DNA of 64,000 nucleotides from JAPORK01 sp026710285 (GTDB taxonomy: Bacteria; Pseudomonadota; Gammaproteobacteria; Pseudomonadales; Endozoicomonadaceae): contig OZ241746.1 in the NCBI GenBank assembly GCA_965201045.1, positions 2,232,001-2,296,000 of the forward strand. The letters are read 5' to 3'. This document shows, piece after piece, positions 57,467 through 64,000 of this stretch (its first letter is position 1; the number at the start of each line of letters is the position of its first letter). A program made the position numbers and the translations under genes. The notes beneath the pieces were generated by a model. The model was given only the letters and a program-made list of their open reading frames with translations, did no database searches and was not told the origin of the DNA.

Positions 57467-59779
57467 TCATCCTGGTTGACGATAAGTTTTCCCCATCAAT
57501 TGTTCACCTTCAGCTCTTAATGCTGTATCAAGATTTTGTCTTAATTTCTCCATATAATCTTTCGGTTGGTTCTTAGCTAAATTCTGGTACTCACCTACAT
57601 CTATATCCTTCCACAACATTTTTTGATTCTCCACCAAAAAATCAATTACCTTATTTACTGTATAACCCTTTTCGTGAAACAACTGTACCGTTCTGAAAGC
57701 CAACTCCTGAATTTGCTGATCCTGTTCACTCATACCAGCATATTCAGCCTTAACCCCTGCTTTCCTGTACATCATATCTTGTAGCACAAACATATAAAAT
57801 CGGGAGTTTGCATAGTCACCACAACCTATACGACCAGTTTTTAAAGGATTCATAAGTTCTTTTTCTGTATCTTTTCCGAATTGCATTGCCATAGCTCCGG
57901 TATAAAGTTTTGCAGCAAAACTTTTAAGTTCTCCGATGTTGTAATCAAATACGAGCATTGGGCTTGCTCTGTTTCTTCCTCTATTTTTTCTGTCCTGCTT
58001 ATCTGGCGCATCTACACAAAGAAGATTTGTCGTGGTCACGCTATCTGTCTGGCCACGCACATTTTTACTCAAAGCAACGACATGTTCCCGCTTATTCAGG
58101 GGCTCTTCAAGTGTGATGCATCCCATATGACGAAATACGGTAACCTGATTATCTCCCAGTCGGAGGGCCTCATCATCTCTGCCCTTTTCTTTCGAAGATC
58201 TCTTTGCTGAATCACAAACAACACTCACGAACATTGGGTGCTGGAGCCCTTTGTTTTCTTCCTGAACGGCTCCTCCACTCGGTGTTCCTCCTCCGACCAT
58301 CTTATTAGCAAAAAGCAAATTATCTGGATTTGTTTCATAACCATCACTACAACGACTAAATGGTTCCATGCTCTCAACTGCCACAGGTTTGGCTATTTTG
58401 CTATTTAAAAGTTTTTTTATCTGCTCTTGATTCATCTCAAGCTTGACAATTTCACTTTTCTCAGATTGTGACGCCTCCATTGCTTCTTGATAGTGACCAG
58501 ACTCAACCCAATTATCATAAATATCTTTTTTTGCATCTACCACTTCAGGTCTTCTAGTGTTATGGTTAAACTCAGGTGTGGGTGTTTTAGCTTTTACATC
58601 TATTTTCGCACTGAAGAAAAGTGAATTTAATATCATCTCAGCATTGCGTCTGAAATCCATTATCTTCTCGTTCTTTGGATCAAGTTTCAGAGATCTAGAT
58701 CTTTTAAGATGCTCACTTATGTAAGCTGATGATATAGCATATACTTTTCTTATTTTCTCAATATTATCCTGATACTTCTGATCATCTAACTCTTCTTTTG
58801 TTAACTTACAATGCTTCTGTGCAAATTCGGAAGCATCGGTGAAATCAGGAGAACTACAAATATCCTCAGCAGATATTTTGTTTTTTACCTCGTAATGAGT
58901 GGATACGTCTCTAGTTCGATTTTCGAGTGCTCGAATATCGATACACAGAAGTTCATATCTGAACATCTTGTTCGTTAGATCTGTCATTTTTTTCTCATTT
59001 GTAGATATCGACTTCTCTAGGGAGCTTATATCCTCTGATTCCGCTCCTTTTTTTTTCATCTGCTCTAATTCGCTTTCTTGTAAGTTCAGATCATTACTCA
59101 CCGTTTCAAATTCAGCTTGCAGTCGATTTATCGTTTCCCGATAAAAACCCACATTACAACCACGGTCTGTTATATTGAATATATTTTCCATTTTTGGCAA
59201 AAATGATAAAGCCTCGCCTGATGACGATACTTGTTTATTGTCAATTTCCGATGTCTTCTTGAGGGGGCGGGAAGAGACATTATCTGTAACCGCTATGGAA
59301 CCTTGCCCCCGTTGTGTCTGGCTGGGGGTGGACAATTTATCTTTTATTGGTTTGCTTGGTCTTGTCGGTTCTTGATTGTGCCCCACATTGACACCCCGTG
59401 TCGGTGAAGTTTCTGTGTGTTTGCAAAGGTTAGAATACTTTTTACCAAGCTTTTTCACTTCTTGATATGCAATACCTTTAATAAACCCCTGCTTCTTATT
59501 ATAATTATTCATAGCAAGCATAAGTTGTTTGAAATTTTTAATCTTATCCGTGGTCAGTTCAGAAAGTTTTACATCTGCTTTAAAACTGCAAAAAATGTCA
59601 AACCGGAACAATAGTTTTGCAATTTTTATGTACCATGGGTGCTTAGCTTTTGTCTCTTGAGCGATGCTTAGAAGTGCCTTCTTCATCGGCTCAAAATATT
59701 TTTCATCATTAGAGCGTTGATAATTAGACCTTACCTGATGATCGGAACCTCTTCCTGCAGATCTTGGATTTTGTGGCAT
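57467..59779 (-). CDS. Large effector-like protein with PARG-type (poly(ADP-ribose) glycohydrolase) domain
   Basis: 770 residues without a signal peptide. The N-terminal ~470 residues are charged and mostly helical, with a Ser/Thr/Pro-rich stretch (120-190) and coiled-coil-like segments (215-275). The C-terminal domain has LLFANKMVGGGTPSGGAVQE, whose GGG (496-498) and QEE (506-508) fit the GGG-X6-8-QEE catalytic signature of poly(ADP-ribose) glycohydrolases, where the second Glu is catalytic. Further on, GRIGCGDYANSRF then VLQDMMYRKAG (650-675) parallels the WGCGAFGGD...LQ...AA region of PARG. I infer hydrolysis of ADP-ribose polymers, a substrate mainly found in eukaryotic cells, so a secreted host-directed protein is likely. 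An alternative is a macrodomain-fold hydrolase with another ADP-ribose substrate. The ATG begins MPQNPRSAGRG after AGAGGTG. Confidence 0.85.
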   Translation of the reverse strand: MPQNPRSAGRGSDHQVRSNYQRSNDEKYFEPMKKALLSIAQETKAKHPWYIKIAKLLFRFDIFCSFKADVKLSELTTDKIKNFKQLMLAMNNYNKKQGFIKGIAYQEVKKLGKKYSNLCKHTETSPTRGVNVGHNQEPTRPSKPIKDKLSTPSQTQRGQGSIAVTDNVSSRPLKKTSEIDNKQVSSSGEALSFLPKMENIFNITDRGCNVGFYRETINRLQAEFETVSNDLNLQESELEQMKKKGAESEDISSLEKSISTNEKKMTDLTNKMFRYELLCIDIRALENRTRDVSTHYEVKNKISAEDICSSPDFTDASEFAQKHCKLTKEELDDQKYQDNIEKIRKVYAISSAYISEHLKRSRSLKLDPKNEKIMDFRRNAEMILNSLFFSAKIDVKAKTPTPEFNHNTRRPEVVDAKKDIYDNWVESGHYQEAMEASQSEKSEIVKLEMNQEQIKKLLNSKIAKPVAVESMEPFSRCSDGYETNPDNLLFANKMVGGGTPSGGAVQEENKGLQHPMFVSVVCDSAKRSSKEKGRDDEALRLGDNQVTVFRHMGCITLEEPLNKREHVVALSKNVRGQTDSVTTTNLLCVDAPDKQDRKNRGRNRASPMLVFDYNIGELKSFAAKLYTGAMAMQFGKDTEKELMNPLKTGRIGCGDYANSRFYMFVLQDMMYRKAGVKAEYAGMSEQDQQIQELAFRTVQLFHEKGYTVNKVIDFLVENQKMLWKDIDVGEYQNLAKNQPKDYMEKLRQNLDTALRAEGEQLMGKTYRQPG

Positions 59780-60357
59780 TTTTTCACCTCTGTTTATTTC
59801 TGATTAATAAAAACACTTTTGTTGCTATAAATTGTGCTTGCTTCCAGCTTCCTGATTTAAACTAAAATAATTTTTGTTGCTCTGATTACCAGTAATCTAA
59901 AGCCATGTTAAGCAAAGCAGATGTTACTTTTAAATCAGTAAATTAACAAAATAATCTTAAGACTAAGCTATTAAAAATTTTTAAATGATAGAATTTATAT
60001 CTATAATTTTATCAGGCTACCGTAGCGCACTACACATAACTTTGATTAAGGTGAAGTTAATACTTTTAATAAAAGAAACATTCCAGATTAGGCTCATTTT
60101 ATCATGAATCAATTAAAGAAATCAAACAATTTATGATGACGACAAGTGGGGTGTGCCTTTATCATTTTTTTTTGTTGCGCACTATTCATAATGTGTACTG
60201 AAATAACTCTGTCATTCCAGTAGAGATTGCTGAAAACCCACCAACAGGAAAGTTATGTTTTTAGCAATAATTGTTCTGAATGTATTTCCGCTTTGACAGG
60301 AATGACGAGAGCAAAACAGAAATGATGGTATCCAGTCAAAAAGTTATAATTTATGTT
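59780..60357. other. AT-rich intergenic region
   Basis: No gene seen. About 60205-60305 holds degenerate GTCATTCC-type palindrome halves (GTCATTCCAGTAGAG; GACAGGAATGACG). Confidence 0.4.
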
Positions 60358-60975
60358 TTAACTGCGAAGTTCTTTTAATGCAATGTTGATACACTTTATT
60401 CTGTCATTGATTCGGGCTAATGAGACTTGGAAATCAAGCACTTTATCTTGATGAGATTTTACTATTTTTTCATTATTTTCTATTATCTGACGATTATGCT
60501 TATCCATACCGCCTTTATCTTCCGGAGCTTCTGGACATTCCATTATTTTTTCGCATAAATCTTCTATCTCTTTTATGATCGATGCTTTTTCTTCTTCAAG
60601 CTGTTTTAAAATTGCAGTTAATTTTTTTTCACCTTTGGTTTGTAAATATTCAGGAGAATCACAAAAACGTTTACCCGCCTTCCAAAGACCATATATCAAG
60701 AGGCATGGTATCTCACCAATTGCAAAAGCAATACTAAGAGGGGTAAAGGATCCCGGTATAATCACCATCATAGCAGCATTCACTGCCAAAGAGGTCAGTA
60801 TAGTCTTAAAAGCCCATCTTGCTCCTTTTTTAATTTTTTCTGCCGTCATGTACTTTTTTAAGGCACGGTAAAGACTGATTCTATGATCAGTATCCCCGGC
60901 TGCATCTTTTTTTTCTCCATTCGGGATAGATGGAAAAAACTGAGTGCTCAGATTTGCATTAATTGCTGAATCCAT
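60358..60975 (-). CDS. Membrane protein with C-terminal coiled coil, function unknown
   Basis: 205 residues; no family recognised. A polar N terminus (~50 residues) is followed by two hydrophobic segments (FKTILTSLAVNAAMMVIIPG and LSIAFAIGEIPCLLIYGLW), then charged helices (KKLTAILKQLEEEKASIIKE; VLDFQVSLARINDRIKCINI) likely to form a coiled coil. ATG 60975 (MDSAINANLS) is preferred over the earlier one at 61032 because AAGAGAA lies upstream and the intervening residues look non-coding. The layout parallels the protein at 48430-49050. It is on the same strand as the flanking effector-like genes. Confidence 0.7.
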   Translation of the reverse strand: MDSAINANLSTQFFPSIPNGEKKDAAGDTDHRISLYRALKKYMTAEKIKKGARWAFKTILTSLAVNAAMMVIIPGSFTPLSIAFAIGEIPCLLIYGLWKAGKRFCDSPEYLQTKGEKKLTAILKQLEEEKASIIKEIEDLCEKIMECPEAPEDKGGMDKHNRQIIENNEKIVKSHQDKVLDFQVSLARINDRIKCINIALKELRS

Positions 60976-61175
60976 AATATTTTTATTCTCTTTTAATTCA
61001 ATAAAACTGAAGATAATCAAACGAAAAAACACCGTTTCTGATATATAAAGAAGCGTTTTTTTGTGTTAAACGAGACTCTATAATAAAAGAATCCATCGTT
61101 TAAGTCAATACATTTTTAGCGAAGTATAAATAAATTAAAAAAAGTACTTTGCAATACTTTAAAAACCTTAGCTCG

Positions 61176-61315
61176 GAGATTTTTTGGCACAATATACTAT
61201 GTTTTATGCCATTATTTTCAAAAACATGCCGTTATTCTCGCAAAGGTGGGAATATATTAAAGAATAATTATCAGGAAAATATAACTTCCCTGTTACGGGA
61301 TTCCGGCAATCTCTG
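61176..61315. repeat. Dispersed repeat followed by a truncated REP unit
   Basis: 61176-61243 matches 56091-56158. 61285-61315 matches the CCCTGTTACGGGATTCCGGC unit at 40273-40292 but stops where the CATACTCTTATAC element begins at 61316, as if that element had inserted into the REP unit. Confidence 0.6.
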
Positions 61316-61392
61316 CATACTCTTATACACATGTATGGTTATGTGAAAAAATTTGGAAATTTTTTTTGGATTCCTGCTTGCGCAGAAATGAC
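61316..61392. repeat. CATACTCTTATAC repeat, target of a second group II intron
   Basis: CATACTCTTATACACATGTA, then GTGAAAAAATTTGGAAATTT and GGATTCCTGCTTGCGCAGAA match the copies at 27572 and 41616. As at 41616, group II intron sequence begins directly after the REP palindrome. Confidence 0.6.
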
Positions 61393-61598
61393 GTTCGCCC
61401 GGCGACACGGGCAAACCCGTTGGACTGAAAGAAGTCCAAACCACCCCGACTGAGGGGAAGGAAATCTGACTGGCAAGGGCGTTGCGAGCTAACGGCAGGG
61501 TCTGAAGGAAGTCAGAGGTACACAGCGAAAGCGAACCTGATTCGGCAGGTCGGGAGTGGTAAGCATGCGTCATAATGCGAAGCCAAATACTCAGTCAG
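61393..61598 (+). mobile_element. 5' fragment of a second group II intron
   Basis: GTTCGCCCGGCGACACGGGC starts a GC-rich structured segment. It contains stretches I recognise from domain I of bacterial group II introns: AAACCACCCCGACTGAGGGG, then TCTGACTGGCAAGGGCG, then ACCTGATTCGGCAGGTCG. It is cut off at 61598 by an IS3 fragment; no RT gene or domain V follows. It differs from the intron at 41690. Confidence 0.65.
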
Positions 61599-61717
61599 TG
61601 ATGTGGTACCTTGAAACCTACCAACCCAGTTAAGGTATATAATATATCCAAAACTGGAGAGATAAAATGACAACAGGTATACGTAAAAAATATTCAAAAG
61701 AATTTAAATTAGATGCT
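61599..61717 (+). mobile_element. IS3-family fragment (5' end plus first codons of orfA)
   Basis: Starts with the element terminus TGATGTGGTACC, continues through CCAACCCAGTTAAGG and includes the start of orfA (ATG at 61668, MTTGIRKKYSKEFKLDA), then breaks off at 61717. The sequence is nearly identical to the intact IS3 at 42379-43652, so the fragment is recent. Confidence 0.88.
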
Positions 61718-62040
61718 GTTTTATGATGGAGGTCCTTGATGAAAGTAATCGCATTATTGTTATTATCGACAATCTGGGATTTATGCTCATCTGCCGCTCT
61801 TTTTCTGGTTTCATTGATAGTGTTTTCACTATAATTTTTCTTTTTTTCGAACTGTTTATTGTAAATATTTAATTTTGAGCAGAGAGCTTTATAGCCCTTG
61901 CTAAGGGCGTTACTGGGGATAGCGAAAAAGAAATTACCGATCTTGTTTATATAATGACGTATCCCTTTTGAGGAAGTTGAATTAAATTCCGGTAGATGTT
62001 GATTGGTTGGGGTTTCCGGGTTCTTTTTTACTTGTTCCAT
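61630..62040 (-). CDS. Small protein with 3' end replaced by antisense IS3 sequence
   Basis: 136 codons. Residues 1-107 are native (MEQVKKNPETPTNQHLP; HYINKIGNFFFAIPSNALSK; charged helix QFEKKKNYSENTINETRKRA) with no recognised family. Residues 108-136 (ASNLNSFEYFLRIPVVILSL..) are encoded by the IS3 fragment read in antisense, so the original C terminus has been lost. AGAGAA precedes the ATG. The N-terminal composition resembles the other effector-like proteins nearby. Whether the hybrid is functional is unknown; it is best treated as a truncated gene. Confidence 0.65.
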   Translation of the reverse strand: MEQVKKNPETPTNQHLPEFNSTSSKGIRHYINKIGNFFFAIPSNALSKGYKALCSKLNIYNKQFEKKKNYSENTINETRKRAADEHKSQIVDNNNNAITFIKDLHHKTASNLNSFEYFLRIPVVILSLQFWIYYIP

Positions 62041-62599
62041 GATAATTCTCTATGTCTGCATATGAAATAGAAAGTTGACATGGTGACTTCTTTTTTTGTC
62101 AGTTCAGGTTAAGTCGTTCTATAAAAATGCTATTAAAAGCTGATATGAGCAGTATAAATTTCAGGTTGATATGATGTTTATAATTGCTTAACTTCAAACG
62201 TTTTTAAGTCATTGATTTAAAAGGGTTTATAATGCAAAAAAACCTCATAAATTAATAAGTTATGCCTGAAGAAAATGCAATTTATGAAAAATTATCCGAA
62301 GCATTAACTTTTTAATTAGTTAAAATGTAAAGTAATCTTACTAACAAAAGCTGATTTTCTGCAGATACAGAATGGATGCTACAGCTTGAACTACCTTCCT
62401 ATTGTACCATAACGACGACATGGTCTAGCAATAGTGTTTTGTAGTAGCAACTGTTATTTACATTAAAAAAGTTATGCATACAACGGGTATGATGTATGCT
62501 GTGCTTTTCAATTGATTTTATTTGTAACTATATGATTGATAATAAATAAGTTACCCTCTCTTTTAGGTATGAATTGTTCAGGTTAATAGTAGGCAAGGT
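62041..62599. other. AT-rich intergenic region
   Basis: 560 bases without a credible ORF, repeat or RNA that I can recognise. Confidence 0.4.
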
Positions 62600-63424
62600 T
62601 TAGATTTCTTTAGGCCAGGTCAGAGATTTCGCTAACCGATAATAACGCAATGAATGAAGTGCCTGCTTAAAATCTTTAAGCTCAAGTGGTCGCAAAAGTC
62701 GGGTATCTCTTCTTGAAAAACATTCCTCCAGTATTTTCTTAAAACGATCTGTTGTAAGACATACTTTATTTCTTTTTAAGCTTGCTTTTATACACATAAT
62801 ATCTGTGTCATTTAATCCCAGTTGTTTACCAAAACTTTCATACTCCTGTTCAATAATTTTACCCTTAAATTGTTTATATAAATGCTCAATAATTTTTTTT
62901 CTTCCAATTTCTGACGATTCTCTTTGTATTGCGATATTAATGTTTGTGCGCTCAGATAGTGGTTGCAGCCAAAAGGGTGAAGGTGATGGTTTTGCATGAA
63001 CATGTTTGTCAATGTCTGCAAAATCTCCGACATAATTACATGTATCATTATCACATGAAACCGGAGTCTTATTTAATTCCCGCACATAATGTATTGTTTC
63101 TGTTGATACAAAGTTTCGGGTTGCTTTAGTATTATCCTCATCACACTGCGGACAACGAGTACTCTTTGACCGAATAATTTTAGGTGCACATACCTGGCAT
63201 ACAACATGAGATCTGTCTTTTATACACACAGGATTGGATGTTATAGTGTGTTTCTTACAAGCAGGACATTGGTTTTTTATCATTTGTTGTGGAACTATAT
63301 GTACAGAAAAAGTGATTCCTGAGCTATTTGTAAACCTACTCCTTTCATCCATCTTTACTCTTTTAGCGGCGGCGGGCCAAACCTCTTCAAGTGTACTGTC
63401 TCTGCTTCTGTTTAATTTTTCCAT
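62600..63424 (-). CDS. RING-like / TRAF-like zinc finger protein with death-domain-like C terminus
   Basis: 274 residues. A cysteine-rich block at 53-94 runs CPAC-x10-C-x5-H-x2-CQVC-x11-CPQC, the metal-ligand order of C3HC4 RING fingers, with a slightly long C-to-H spacing. It is followed by C124-x4-C129-x11-H141-x-H143, like one TRAF/SIAH-type zinc finger. Residues ~178-268 (EHLYKQFKG; YESFGKQLGLNDTDIMCIKA; DRFKKILEECFSRRD; LKDFKQALHSLRYYRLAKSL) follow the six-helix death-domain pattern (LAxxLGLxxxDIxxI...aLxxxgr..lA). The combination RING, TRAF finger and death domain is otherwise eukaryotic, so I infer an injected E3 ubiquitin ligase or death-signalling mimic. ATG 63424 (MEKLNRSRDS) is chosen over 63460 because CGGAGA lies six bases before it. 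Confidence 0.78.
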   Translation of the reverse strand: MEKLNRSRDSTLEEVWPAAAKRVKMDERSRFTNSSGITFSVHIVPQQMIKNQCPACKKHTITSNPVCIKDRSHVVCQVCAPKIIRSKSTRCPQCDEDNTKATRNFVSTETIHYVRELNKTPVSCDNDTCNYVGDFADIDKHVHAKPSPSPFWLQPLSERTNINIAIQRESSEIGRKKIIEHLYKQFKGKIIEQEYESFGKQLGLNDTDIMCIKASLKRNKVCLTTDRFKKILEECFSRRDTRLLRPLELKDFKQALHSLRYYRLAKSLTWPKEI

Positions 63425-63759
63425 AATTAATCTCCGGTTAGTTAAGTGAATTTTTCGCATTGGAGTAAAAAATAAAAGAATAATTCAATATATTGTTAAT
63501 AAAGATAACCATTTGCTTATGAATAAAAACGACTACCCATAATACTCATAATCTTTAGCTAATTCGGTAATTGCTAAGTTTGTTGTAAGTTATACAAAGA
63601 AGTAAACCTATTTAAGCAGCTATACACGCTTACAGAAACCAGTAAAAATAATATAACGCTGGTCTTCTAAAAATAATTGCAATATTTTTTTATTAGGCTA
63701 AGTTATTTTCAGGTATTTTATATGGTGTGTGATAATAACAATTATAAGGTTTTTGCCGT
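63425..63759. other. Intergenic region between divergent genes
   Basis: 335 bases of AT-rich sequence; promoters of the two divergent genes probably lie here. No ORF or repeat recognised. Confidence 0.4.
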
Positions 63760-64000
63760 ATGTTTAAAATGATAAAATGGTCTATATTTCTTTGTGTACT
63801 GTCAGTACTCCTTTTTGAAGAAATAGTACAAGCCGGACTGAGGGAGAAGCAAAAATCTTCATCACAAGACAAGCATCATGTATTTCAGTATGCAAAACAA
63901 CTAACTATTCTCAATGTAGATGATGGTGAACCAGAATTTATCCAAGAGCTACAACATGATGCAACTACTGTTGAAATACTGGATCAGCAGCAGGAGAGTT
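63760..64000 (+). CDS. Secreted protein of unknown function (3' end outside window)
   Basis: Open frame from ATG 63760 to the window edge, 80 complete codons. Begins MFKMIKWSIFLCVLSVLLFE, a basic start and hydrophobic core typical of a signal peptide, then EEIVQAGLREKQKSSSQDKH. AAGG lies about ten bases upstream. The visible mature part (YAKQLTILNVDDGEPEFIQE) is not enough to name a family. Confidence 0.7.
   Translation, partial: MFKMIKWSIFLCVLSVLLFEEIVQAGLREKQKSSSQDKHHVFQYAKQLTILNVDDGEPEFIQELQHDATTVEILDQQQES

Noticed and set aside
61271..61573. 100-codon minus-strand ORF
   Set aside because: It covers REP and group II intron RNA sequence in antisense.

Overview
The window is AT-rich gammaproteobacterial chromosome from a lineage that looks host-associated and probably intracellular. 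The housekeeping content (complete isc iron-sulfur operon, YgfB/UPF0149, YaiL/DUF2058, NagZ, MurI, DedA-PAP2, OmpW-like porins, POT peptide transporter) is gammaproteobacterial. The accessory content is dominated by very large Rhs/YD-repeat proteins, predicted eukaryote-directed effectors and decaying mobile DNA. Endozoicomonadaceae-like or Legionellales-like symbionts would fit, but I cannot place the genus from sequence alone.

Layout. 1-27066: a locus of five related Rhs-type proteins of about 1800 residues (first cut by the window edge, second broken by a stop codon and a frameshift, third and fourth intact, fifth divergent and on the opposite strand), with a secreted eukaryotic-type protein kinase gene between the second and third. 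All five keep a C-terminal domain with one conserved Cys and one conserved His, and no immunity-type gene sits beside any of them. 27067-28440: an AT-rich intergenic stretch holding a 205-bp MITE with a 10-bp target duplication, and a 236-bp terminal-repeat element with a REP palindrome. 28441-32756: two tandem OmpW-like barrels and a POT transporter. 33141-39723: a YaiL-like gene, then iscR-iscS-iscU-iscA-hscB-hscA-fdx-iscX with a good IscR-type operator. 39724-41689: repeat-rich spacer and ygfB.

41690-48104 is a mobile-element pile: a REP-containing repeat is interrupted by a group II intron, the intron by an IS4-family (IS50-like) element, and that element's transposase by an IS3-family element with a 3-bp target duplication. 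An IS982-like remnant and an intact IS256-family element follow.

48430-64000 mixes core genes (uspA-like, nagZ, tRNA-Arg, tRNA-Ser, dedA-pap2, murI) with probable host-directed proteins: a coiled-coil membrane protein, two proteins sharing a novel N-terminal domain (one carrying three exact-length 52-residue proline-rich repeats and an acidic DDDW tail, resembling a WASP-type Arp2/3 activator), a 770-residue protein with a poly(ADP-ribose) glycohydrolase signature, a second coiled-coil membrane protein, a small gene whose 3' end has been replaced by IS3 sequence, and a protein combining a RING-like zinc finger with a death-domain-like C terminus. Taken together, the window suggests a repertoire aimed at host actin, ADP-ribosylation, ubiquitin/death signalling and phosphorylation. 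These functions are inferred from motifs; none is proved.
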